Origin: Daphnia pulex
Lineage: Eukaryota; Arthropoda; Branchiopoda; Diplostraca; Daphniidae
NCBI RefSeq assembly: GCF_021134715.1
Contig: NC_060026.1
Location: 1,240,001-1,304,000, forward strand
Direction: 5' to 3'
DNA: 64,000 nt
The position numbers and the translations under genes are program-made. Of the stretch, positions 11,621-21,589 are shown one piece after another. The notes below the pieces were generated by a model that had not been told where the DNA came from, searched no databases, and saw only the letters and a list, made by a program, of their open reading frames with translations. Numbering within the stretch: the stretch's first letter is position 1; each line of letters begins with the position of its first letter.

Positions 11621-12590
11621 TTATTGTGAAACCCATTTGCATTTCAATACCGCTCCGGTGGCCGCGGTGGACTTCGCAAGTATCACGATTGGTTTATCTT
11701 CAGTCGCTTCCTTAGCAGTAGCTGTTATTTCGGTGGATTTCTACGGAAACAGCGAAACAGTCTCATCATGGTTTAAAATGAACAATTTGACACGAAAGCA
11801 GACTTACCGTGAAGGCTTTAACAGTCGTGAGGGTATCGCAGGTGACTTTCACTCTGGTAAAATAATACTTACTCGGCCCGATCGACACAGCAACACTTTG
11901 GGCATCTGCACCAAACGTAACCGTAAATGATCCTCTCGGCGCGCTGGATGCCAATATACAATTGCTGGAGGTGGTGGCGGCAGCGATGCACGCTGTTGGA
12001 GGAAAAGAAAATGCGCAATGGAACTGATATTAGATGTGCAATCAAACAAATGTCTAGAAGTATTAAAAAAAGGACGGCTTTTTACATGTAGCTGATGGCG
12101 CTAAAGTAATTTCCGGACCTGTATTCTGCCTTTCTTCTATTTCCGATTCGGAGCCGCCTTTGGCATTAGCGAAATACATATCAGAATTATGCAATGAGAA
12201 AATATAACCAAAAGTTAAGATATGTATACAATGAAATAGATGGCCTATACGTGTGTTTCAGTTAAATTTACCTTGTGCTGCTGGCACCATCATCTGAGAC
12301 CCATAGGGATTGAAATAATTAAATAGCGGCGGAGGCATGACGAACATTTGCCTGGATTGGCGATGGCTAGTCCCGGAAGGAACGGGTAACAGATTCTCTT
12401 CGGCTGCATTCACAACGAAACAGCAAACCGTAGCCAGCACCTGACATTTGTAAATAATGGACATTCTCAGAACCAACAATTTGGTTTAATATTACAAGCT
12501 TAACGCGAAAATCGGAATCAAACAACAACATAAAATAAGAAAATTAGAATTAATTTTAAAATATACCAAAAGTGAAGTCGAAAACGCCAT
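11621..12590 (-). CDS. Secreted four-cysteine protein, unrecognised family, paralogue 2
   Basis: Five exons on the minus strand: 12567-12590, 12272-12440, 12086-12157, 11808-11992, 11621-11740, giving 189 residues. It is the unit B duplicate of the gene at 4,486-5,459: same signal peptide, RQSR furin-type site, Pro/Tyr-rich stretch and four mature cysteines. The last exon is two codons longer and its C-terminus reads KCKWVSQ. Many differences from paralogue 1 are single amino acid changes with the frame intact, so both copies appear to be under protein-level constraint. Function unknown. Confidence 0.75.
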
Positions 12591-12656
12591 TGCTGCAAAG
12601 TTGGATGCGTGGACGAGAGATTTCAGTGATGAAGTGTCGATTGAAGTGATGCGTGG

Positions 12657-12665
12657 CATTTTATA
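12657..12665 (-). promoter_or_regulatory. TATA box of secreted paralogue 2
   Basis: TATAAAATG on the minus strand at the position equivalent to the paralogue 1 TATA box. Confidence 0.55.
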
Positions 12666-14387
12666 CCTGTCGGGAGGGAGGAACTTTTGCGTGGGATACA
12701 AATGGGAGTGAAAAAAAAATTTAAAAAATCATTATTTTTCTACAATTGCGCATTCGTTCGTCGTACTTTTAGACTGGTTCTTCATTAACTTTGTCTCTCA
12801 TCTCCATATTTGAGTGATTTGTCTATCTCGAGGTTTGGTATAAAATTGTTAATTCAACTTGGAAACGGGTTTGTTTGCACGCCAACTTCATTTCGGTCCG
12901 CACTCTGTTGACTTGAATCGATCCAAAAAGGTTTTGTAAAAGTACTTTATCTTAAATGTATATGCTGTCGGATTCAACTTGAAAAAAACAAAAAACAAAA
13001 CTGGTTTGTTTGCTATCGTCAATTTCAATGTCAGTCCGTAGTCTGTCGACTTCAAGCAATCCAAAAGAAGAATTATTATTGAGACCCTCCAACTATAATA
13101 GCTGATTAATGGCTATTACTAGTCTTATAAATCGATGAATGCTTTTTTATTCAACTGAAATTGATTTTTCAAATTGATGATCAGCAATCCATTCTTCCGG
13201 TCGAAATTCGCATATGAATTAAGCGGACGCAGTTAAAATTTGTTAGCATATGCTGTACCTATAGCGAATCATGCTTGGAGCCAATGTCTAGACTTTCCTT
13301 ATAATTGTGGTTTGGCAAAACTAATGAACCTGTTATTTGTTCGTCTGCCAGCGGGTACGTAGATTTCCGATAAGGCGTTATAGGAACTGCTGCTGAATTC
13401 ATTTGCGTCTTTCCCAAACTCCCAATCTTGGAGTTCTGCCACAGCGACAGTTGACCGTTTTCAACATTGTGAAGATAACGCGTGCGTTTGATAACCTGTC
13501 GTATGACATTTGCAACAAATGATTTTGATTCGGTCATAACTCTGGCTGGTGCTCTTTCAAATGGCGAGTCAACTGTGCGATTCGACATTATCTTTCTTAT
13601 TTCAATTCAATTCAATTTTCAATTCCCAAAACGTTTTGGGCTCAAACTGTCGAGGGAAAAAAGGAGAAAACTTAAACAGCATTAAACCGCGCATATCAAT
13701 TAATTATATTCACCGTCGAATATCAGTTATTCCAAAAACGTGTTTACGACACCCTTAACAAGCGAGAATATAACTAAGAGTTTAATGGCATGCTGCATGT
13801 TGGCTGATGGCTGTCCAACTCCAAGGTGAAGTTTGAAATTTCAATGTTTGGAAATTCAAGGTTTAAAACTGTCTTTGCTCTGTACTTAGATGGTCAACGC
13901 GAATGGAACGAAGAGCGTTGGCACCTTCCACCAGCACCGGTTTATGTTGCGTCTCCAAAGTAAAATATTTCCCCGGGTTTGTTGAAGTCTGCAAATGCAT
14001 TGATTATTCAAAATGAAAAAAATCGCCCATCATGCCAAAATACCGGTAATATCAGTTTTGTTTTAAAAATGAACTCGGTACCCATGGTCAGCCCACCTAC
14101 AGCGTCATCCATATGATGGTATAAATATTATAAACATCGACGTTAATTTTGGAAAAGTCGCGATCGTCACCAACAGCTGTTCTCGACGAAACACAGCAAT
14201 TAATAAGAACTTATTTATGGTCAAGTTTAACTTATTTAAGTCAAGAAAATGAGAATGACTTTAGAAATGTATTCAACGAATTTGAATTAACTACCAGCAG
14301 GGCTGCCAGTTTTGCAAGACTATATATGTATTAGTTGGCCAGTCAACGAACTTTATACAGGCCACCTGTTCCGGCCAAACGGTTACT
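12666..14387. other. No recognised gene; includes end of unit B and a diverged module copy
   Basis: Homology with unit A ends near 13,107. About 13,200-14,100 is a weak third copy of the 3,240-3,960 / 10,380-11,090 segment (for example the GTGCGATTCGACATTATCTT stretch). Its open frames are short and not shared between copies. Nothing coding is supported. Confidence 0.45.
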
Positions 14388-14444
14388 CGCGGTTATTACT
14401 TATAGCGCTTATTACTTATAGCGCTTATTACTTATAGCGCTTAT
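14388..14444. repeat. 16-bp tandem repeat, about three and a half units
   Basis: Direct repeats of GCGCTTATTACTTATA with perfect central units. The array is too short and has no spacers, so it is a minisatellite-like repeat and not a CRISPR array. Confidence 0.85.
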
Positions 14445-14799
14445 CTTTACCTTTTCCAGTCAACAGTTTAAGCCATTCTCTACTCCAAAACATTTTTCTC
14501 CTTATAATAATTATTATAGATTGAAAACAAATAAAAATGCAAGCATTTTATTGTTGAAGTTTTCAAATAAAGGTATTTTTATATTTTTATATATTTTTAT
14601 AAGTATCAAACAGACAAGTAGGTCTACAACGCCAGTGTGAAATACATTTAAATTATATAGCCCATCGACCGTCACAGTAACGACAATATTAAATCGCTGG
14701 TTGTGTTCTTGATTAAGATTGCACGGACAAGTGGAGCTAGACTATATGCACATAGATATTAGCAGCTCTGCTGTCATTATTGTAGCACACGTCGAGTGA

Positions 14800-15781
14800 T
14801 TAAAGTGAGGACCACTTGCATTTTAACGTGCCGCTAGTCTTGGTATCGGCTACAGTCGCTACCAATAGTGCTGGTTTATCTTCAGTTACTTCCTTAATGC
14901 CCGTTGCTTGTAACGTGCCGGATTTCTGTCGATCCAAACCAAACGAGAGCAAAAACTGTACAATTGGGAACTTAACAATTTGACACTTAATCAGACTTAC
15001 CGTGAAAACAACAACATCGACGAGATCGGTACATGTGATTTTCACTTTGGTATATCTCGGCTTCCGTGGCGCGATTGTTACAGCAGCTATTTGTGCAGCT
15101 GTAAAAGTGATGGATATACTTCCTGTCGCCGCAATCGTTGATTTTATGCAAGGGATAAAGCCGAGAGTGAAGGCTGAAGAGACTTTGCACACTGTATGTG
15201 TTAAAGAAAATTAAAATACACGCACAAATCAACGGAAAACCAGTATTAGCCTATCAAAGGAATCAATTTTCAGCTTACGTGTGCTATCTGGAGATAAGGT
15301 GATTACCTCATTTGTATCCATTACTATTTTTCCCATCACCATGTCCGATTTGGAATCGCCTTTTGACATTATGGATAAATTACCAATAAAATATAGGGTT
15401 TTAATTTAGGTGCATCAAGAAATCTGTGTATTCCTATTGATTATACCTGAAAACGGCCCGGGGTCAATTTGATCTTGTTCTGTCGGCAACAGTATCTGAG
15501 CTCCATAGGGGTTGTAATAATGAAATAGCGGTGGTGGAGGCATGAAGAACATTTGCCTGGATTGGCGATTGGCAACGACTGCCAATGGCAATTTCTCTTC
15601 GGCTGCATTCACGACGGAACAGCAAACCGTCGCCACCTTAATTTGTGATAATACATGGATTGAAATAATATAGGACAATTTACGAAACAAACTATGCAAT
15701 CGTGATAATACGGAAATAGGCAGAAAGTTAAAATAATTAAAATTATACCAAAAGCAATGAAACTGATGTAGAGAATTTCAT
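14800..15781 (-). CDS. Secreted four-cysteine protein, unrecognised family, diverged paralogue 3
   Basis: Five exons on the minus strand: 15749-15781, 15447-15636, 15279-15359, 15001-15191, and 14800-14925 (an alternative in-phase acceptor would start the last exon at 14,955). The likely product is about 206 residues. Exon phases match paralogues 1 and 2, although the sequence has diverged strongly in the middle. Conserved features are the signal peptide, the RQSRQMF furin-type site, MPPPPLF..Y.NPYG, four mature cysteines and the KCKW-S-S end. A TATATAAAG box lies at 15,838-15,846. This older copy supports the family as real and maintained. Function unknown. Confidence 0.75.
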
Positions 15782-15837
15782 AGCTAATCTTGGCGAAGAA
15801 CCAAAGTCTCAACTGAAGTTCCCACTTGAATGCGCGG

Positions 15838-15846
15838 CTTTATATA
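15838..15846 (-). promoter_or_regulatory. TATA box of secreted paralogue 3
   Basis: TATATAAAG on the minus strand, about 57 bases before the start codon, in the same place as in paralogues 1 and 2. Confidence 0.55.
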
Positions 15847-16162
15847 GCTGTCGGAAAAAGGGAGTTACTTAATTTGCATACTATTTATTTCTTTATTTTT
15901 TTGCTCGCCAATTTCTTCTGGTTCTTGTCTAACTTTGTTTGGTTTGCATCTCCAAATCTGGAAAAACCTCCTTGGACAATAGAGAAGTGCAGATGATATA
16001 CTGAGTGCCACTGCCACTTTAATTGAAACTGGTTTGCGAGGAGTTGTCGTTATTTGAGTGTAAGAATTATCAAATAAAAATATAATTTTAATTTCATAAT
16101 TTTTTCATTTTTTTTTTTTTTTTTCATTTAATGAACATTTTTTCTTTTTTAAAAATTGCCTT
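15847..16162. other. Intergenic, poly-T tract
   Basis: AT-rich spacer with a T-rich run at about 16,100-16,150. No gene seen. Confidence 0.5.
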
Positions 16163-16346
16163 GGCGGGGAGGTCGGGAAGAAACAAAAGTTGTTTTGGCA
16201 ACGGCGTTAATGGCTCCACGGGAAATAGTAAAATTTACAATAATGTGATTGTCTCTCATTCCTTCATAATATACGTGATGCATCTGCTGTTTTGTAGATA
16301 AATAACTTAAAATTAGAAGTAATAAAAGTGGTATGGGTATGGAGAC
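16163..16346 (+). repeat. Truncated cassette copy C0
   Basis: Starts with the same GGCGGGGAGGTCGGGAAG block as cassettes A and B and continues to the 'tatggagac' stretch of the first intron-like segment. It then jumps at about 16,346 to sequence (TCCAAAATCCTGTTGG) that lies about 700 bases further on in unit A, after the third block. This is an internal deletion removing the second and third exon-like blocks. Confidence 0.7.
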
Positions 16347-16849
16347 GTCCAAAATCCTGTTGGCGATTCAATCTATTTAATTGATTGGTTAATTGTAATG
16401 TTTCAGGGGACTTTTGCGTGTCTGAGGCGAGGCCGTAAAGCCTCAAGGGGTACCGATTGGCTGCTGTTTTCTCGCGTCCATCCGTTCCCAATGTCCATTA
16501 ATCCTGTTTATTGGCATGATCAATCGGGATCAATATCCGAAATCAATTCGTGTGTAATCTGTTAATCATCCCATAATTCCCAATTGAAAACTCAACAAGA
16601 GTAATCGGGCAAAACCTTTAATGCTGTATAATAGGTTTAGTTGTATTAAAATAAGACGTCAATCATCACCGAAACGAGCAATTATATGATAATAAAGTAC
16701 ATTTAACAACTTTTGATAAAAAAAATGTTCCACCATTTTAACTGCTGTTCGAATTCTCACCCAGGTCCAAATGGCAGAATCCACAACATCAGTAAAGTCG
16801 CGCCTGTTTTCCAGTAGGTCCAGCCGTGAATCGTGAGTGGGGCTCACGC
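16347..16849. other. Intergenic spacer
   Basis: Between the truncated cassette and the protease stop codon. Part of it resembles 31,020-31,370 in unit D. No gene seen. Confidence 0.45.
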
Positions 16850-18469
16850 TTAGATGTGCTCCTCAATCCAAGGCAAGAAGGACGACACTTTTGCGTAAAC
16901 TCCTGGGGTGCCCTTGGCGCATTCTAGGATACCGGCATGTACAGAATTCATTCTCATTTCAATGAATCAAAATATTGAACACGTATTACCATCGCCGTAG
17001 CTGACTACGCCGACCTGCATGAAACGACATTTATCGTCGTCCAACAACTCAATAACCGCCGGACCTCCGCTGTCGTTCTAAATCAACCGCAAATCAGCCA
17101 AAGGTATAAGATAAAATGTCTCTCCATGTCCATTTGTAATGCAACTTACTTGGCAAGCGTCTTGTCCTTCAGAATAGGCGCACAGCACATTGTTGGCAAG
17201 TTCATCGTCGTCTAGATCGATTTTGCATTGCTTGTTGTCGACCACATGCATGAAGGCGTGCCTGAGAACGTGGGAATTCAGGCCTCCATCCGTAGTGTGT
17301 CCCCAGCCCATGACGAATACGGATAGTTCATTAGAATCAAAACATTTCGGCACCAAGCAAACGGGAGCGACCTTCTTCGTGTACTTTACAGGTGAGTCCA
17401 GCGTCAGAACGGCGATGTCATTATCCTTAAAATTATAAGAGAAACTTGATATTTGTTAATTGGTCGACAGCAAAAGAAATGAAGCGATAGAGACTTACAA
17501 GCGACTTATCGTCATAGTCTGGGTGAATTTTGATTTTAAGGACGTTGCGCGTTTGCTCGGCATCGTTTTCGGCCATGGTCTGCTTGTGGATGCCGAGTCT
17601 GACTTGGAAACGCCAAGCGTCTATCGGTCTGTGGAATCCGATGGTTATACACGGTTATTAGCAACGTTGTTTTGATTTGAGACCTTTTGTTTAGACCATT
17701 TACTTGGCAGAGTCGTCCTGGGTGACGCAGTGAGCGGCTGTCAGGATTTTTGTCGGGCTAATCAGTGATCCACCGCAGGCCAAATCGTAGACTGGATTTT
17801 CCAAGTCTTCGCCTTTTAGTTCGACCAATGCCACCTGTAGTACAAATTGATTTGAAATGGGCTGATTTGCATTCGTTAATCGAGAATGTGTCAACTTACC
17901 ATGAAAGGATATTCATTCGGGGAAGCTTCTTTACTCCCAACCATTCTGGCGAATCTAGACGAGCTGAGCTTGGCCTGGGGTGTTTTGATATCTGAACGGA
18001 CTACGTTGCAAGCGCCAACTATCGGAGCGGTACCCACTTTGCTCAGGTCGGATAGGACATTAGGAGCCACTCGCCTTTCGTTGGTGGATGAGACGAGGAA
18101 GCCTCGCTCGTCAGCCGTGTAGGAGGCGCGGACCAGGTTACCATCGGCGTCGACATAACTCCAAGAACCGGCCATGTTGCCATCAGGATCGCGAATTGTG
18201 ACGGCAGCCTGACCGGGGTAGGAATAACCGAAACTGGCCCGTCCCTGCCCGTCCTGTGTTTGCCATTGTTTCCGGGGTAGCGAAGCTGACGTAACGTCGG
18301 GTAACTCCGGAAGAGTACCAACATTCTTAGCTTCAGTACCAGCAACAACCAACAAGGACAATACCGTCAATAACATCTACATGCAAGGAATTTTTTCTAT
18401 CAGTTTAATTGTTAAGACTTTTTTCATTTAATTCATTTAATTCTAAAATATGCTTACCGTTGATTTCAT
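16850..18469 (-). CDS. Cuticle-type RR domain fused to trypsin-like serine protease
   Basis: Seven minus-strand exons: 18458-18469, 17900-18376, 17704-17834, 17499-17628, 17150-17425, 16990-17077, 16850-16923; all phases agree and give 395 residues. A signal peptide (1-20) is followed by a region (about 44-103) matching the chitin-binding RR (Chitin_bind_4) consensus, with GSWSYVDADGN and YTADERGF. A linker Cys (127) could tether the pro-domain to the catalytic domain. The activation site is R148|MVGS. The catalytic triad is complete: TAAHC, DNDIAVL and NDSGGP. Asp189 (DACQ) predicts cleavage after Arg/Lys. Oxyanion-hole Gly193 is Asn. Secreted, possibly cuticle-anchored protease; fusion and protease class are seen, function is inferred. 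Confidence 0.88.
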
Positions 18470-18529
18470 TGCTGCTTCTGGAGCTGCTGTTGGACGACGA
18501 AGCTGATTTGCCCTGTGATGGACCCGACT

Positions 18530-18537
18530 CTTTTATA
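18530..18537 (-). promoter_or_regulatory. TATA box of RR-trypsin gene
   Basis: TATAAAAG on the minus strand about 61 bases upstream of the start codon. It is conserved at 7,110-7,117; in unit D the equivalent segment near 31,717 has a degenerate version (TATAGAAG). Confidence 0.65.
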
Positions 18538-19765
18538 CTCATCCGCGCGACATAACTTGATTTGAGTTGCAAGTTTCGTGATCGATAATTTGCCAACAGT
18601 ATTCGACTTTTTCGTTTTTGTTAATGACCACGCCCAGTGCATGGCGGTAGGATCCCAGATATGGAGTACCATATTAAAAAAAAAAAAAGATTAAAAAAAA
18701 ACGATGATGCAGAACTCCCCGTAAGTCGTGAACATGGGGTTAGTAACGGCTAGAACGGGAATCACAACGACAAGAAGAAAAAAGAAAGAACTGGAATTGA
18801 GCTACGCTAATAGCTTTGGTCATTATCACTAGACAGCTCCAATCCTGTCAGAGGTTATGGTAAAGTGAATTCGTCCTCGAAAGTTTTCATGGTCATTTAA
18901 AATTGGAATGCAGATCACGTTTTAATTTTTTGATTTTAAGAAGAATGAAATATGTAATTATTGTCAAAATTAAAAGCCTATGTAACAGTTTCTTTTTTAA
19001 ATAGGAATTTTTTTATTCTGCACTATCAAAACGTTAACCTTGGTAGCCTACTATTTTTAATTGCAAGAGGAATTGGTGGAACCGCCAGACATATCCTGTA
19101 GCAGTTGTCTCTCGTACACCAATTCGGCTAAACGCATCTTATTGGCAACCTTATCGGTTGCCAGTTTGGGACTGGTTAGAAGATCTTTCACTTTTACTTT
19201 GCTACTGGCCATGAAAAGAAACAGGTTTCGTAGCTCTTCTGACTTTGGTTTTAGAGTTGGCGAAACGTTTCACCTAGCGACAAAATTACCTGCCGATCAG
19301 ATCAACGTGATAGTAACTGATATTCTTGTTTCTTTTTCTTTCTTGTCTAATTTTGCCATACCGTAAAGATAGATTTACAGTTGGCAGTCTTTGTTGTTTT
19401 GTATTAAGAACATACTTATTTGATTTCTCCCCTTTCCACATGGTAATAATTGTCTAATGAACTGTTGATCTCATTACAGACGCCAATTAACATTTTTGTT
19501 GAATTGGCTGGCTTACCTACAAATTGACGGTGAAATAGGGACAAGACAATACGAACTTTACGGTAAGCTTTTTTAACTTTATTAAACAGTCATAGACAAC
19601 ACATGATAAAACCCCCTGGTTTTCCCCTGGTTTTACAGTCGCATCATGCAAGGGTTGCCTTGCATTGTTAGTTTTAATTCTGATACTTAAAATTACATGG
19701 GTAAATTGCACACCAATTTCATGTGTTCAAATTACAAATCCTGAGTGTATGTGATAATAAATAAG
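18538..19765. other. Upstream region of the RR-trypsin, conserved among array units
   Basis: About 18,540-18,870 and 19,130-19,360 match units A, B and D. A 101-residue plus-strand open frame (19,061-19,366) has partial counterparts in unit B, but the A and D copies carry frame-breaking indels, so I leave it unannotated as a gene. Confidence 0.5.
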
Positions 19766-19837
19766 GGGGGTATAGCTCAGTGGTAGAGCATCCGACTGCA
19801 GATCGGAATGTCCCCAGTTCAAATTTGGGTGCCCCCT
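19766..19837 (+). tRNA. tRNA-Cys (anticodon GCA)
   Basis: A 72-base gene with a full cloverleaf. Acceptor GGGGGTA pairs with TGCCCCC, D arm is GCTC/GAGC, anticodon stem TCCGA/TCGGA encloses loop CTGCAGA (anticodon GCA), T arm is CCCAG-TTCAAAT-TTGGG, and the discriminator base is T, as usual for tRNA-Cys. The A and B box promoter elements (TAGCTCAGTGG, GTTCAAAT) are intact. It decodes UGC/UGU. It is the best of three copies in the window. Confidence 0.95.
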
Positions 19838-20004
19838 GCAATCGATTGAAGTGTTGCTAGTGGAATGCATGTAAAACTTGAATAGTATAAGTTAACATTA
19901 TGTAGTAACTTGAATCCTGTTTAAAAATGATCCCCTTGCCAAATTATTATTGTTTCTTGTATTAATCTTAGCCGAGTCTCGGCCTTAATGTTTATTTGAA
20001 AATT

Positions 20005-20819
20005 GGCGGGAGGCTGTGAGAAAGCAGAAGTATCTGTACATTTGGCAATGACGCTAATGGCTGCAAATCTGCTGTAAATATTCCAAAAATGTGATCGTCG
20101 TTCTCGTGCCTCATCTTTCTTTGCAGATTCAATTGCTGTTGTGTTAAGCAGGTAAAATAACCATAAAACCAATAATAAAAAAGTATGATTATTTTGGGGG
20201 CTTTCATTTCAAGGAGTAACTAGGTCCAAACTTGTTAAATTATGGTTCTTGTCTTCTTGACAAGCAATTATTGTGTAAGCCCCAAGTCATTGCAAGGGTT
20301 TGCATATGCCATTTACTTAATTCATGATTTAAATTCATCTTTTTCCTTTGAAAAGGTTTGATGTCTGAGACAGCATTCATCATCAGCAACAATACATGCC
20401 AGTTTTGCTATAGTGCTAGTAATGGCCTGTCATCAGCAACAGTTTCATCGACAGGGTAACTATTTTGGACTACCATTATTCCTCTGATCTTCTGCTATAT
20501 ATTTGAGTGATGGATAAATTGCATCTGCACAGCTTGTTGTATAAACAATTAACACATTTCTTTTTATCAAAAATGAATGTTCAGCCTCCATCTCATTTCC
20601 TTTAGTTTTGGTTATCCGTAGTTATTTTCTGTACTTGTTTTCATTTCTTCATGTTGGTAAACAGCATCCTGTTTGATTGATGACCACTTCTTCTCCCTTC
20701 ACATTTTCGTGAGTGAATTTACGAGGACGCCCATTCTCCCGTCTCACTTGAAATCCAACTTTTCTGCAAGCGGACTGTGGAGCACTCGTCCGTGTCTGGC
20801 GGTATTTCACGGAATCAAG
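20005..20819 (+). repeat. Exon-like cassette, copy C
   Basis: Diverged cassette copy downstream of the intact tRNA-Cys. The first block starts GGCGGGAGGC and ends at a gtaaaa donor (about 20,152). The last block ends GGAATCAAG with donor gtagga after 20,819. In unit D the equivalent is followed 240 bases later by the transporter exon; here the NACHT gene intervenes. It may represent 5' UTR exons of the transporter at 28,351. Confidence 0.55.
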
Positions 20820-21589
20820 GTAGGAAGTTTTTTCCTTTCTTCCCTCCCATTTAGTGGCGTTGATTATTGTTACATAAAAGTTATGGCCCGATGTAGACGT
20901 GTGATTCTGATATCGAACCAACGGTAGGCGAAAATCTCATTACAAATCTTGTAATTATCCAGTTAGCTTTTCAATGATTTTGATCCTTTATCTGCATTCA
21001 GGATCGCCCTTTAAAGAGTCAACAGCGGTAAAAATTGCGTAACAACAGTTCAGTCGGTAGCAAACTAGATCAAGTAAAGATAAAATCAATGAAAGGTCGT
21101 TTTTGATTCAGGGACTTACATTAATTTTAGAAACAAAAGAAAGCTCATAAAATCTTTTGAGTGTCAGTTTTAAAAGACCCGCTATTTCTGTTATTTCTGG
21201 TATGAAAGGGCCACTTCTCTGCTTCGTTTTCGGTACACAGGCTTCAAAAGTTAACACTAGATGTCGGTTACAGAATTCCCCGGCGACCCCTCCCTTTGGC
21301 TATTGTTTGTCAGCAATCCTCATACCAAGCTCATACTCTCCCCACGCTGAAACCAGAGAAGCATTCAGTCAGTAGTCAGACGTTCGCTCTTCGACCGACA
21401 CGTCAGAGTTAAAACCTCTGCATTTCAGATTCTTTAAACATCGACAAAATTAAATATGTTGTGTGTAACAATTTGTTTGTAGCAAGTGTGAAGTGCTGTT
21501 TTGCTTGTCGTTTTAACCCTGACATTAACACAGCGATTTCAAATTTGTGCTAACAGTTAAATTCCGTGCTAACATAGCATTTCTCCGAA
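20820..21589 (+). other. Upstream region of the NACHT gene
   Basis: The first ~60 bases match the intron start in unit D (33,441-33,500). No TATA box is visible near the start codon. TCAGT motifs at 21,365-21,373 (TCAGTCAGT) resemble an arthropod initiator about 220 bases upstream of the start; this is only suggestive. Confidence 0.35.

Noticed and set aside
14388-14444. Short regular repeats considered as a CRISPR-like array
   Set aside because: Units are contiguous without spacers, only 16 bases long, and the genome is eukaryotic.
19061-19366. Plus-strand 101-residue open frame upstream of tRNA-Cys
   Set aside because: Homologous segments in units A and D have frame-breaking indels; the conservation is better explained by shared duplication.
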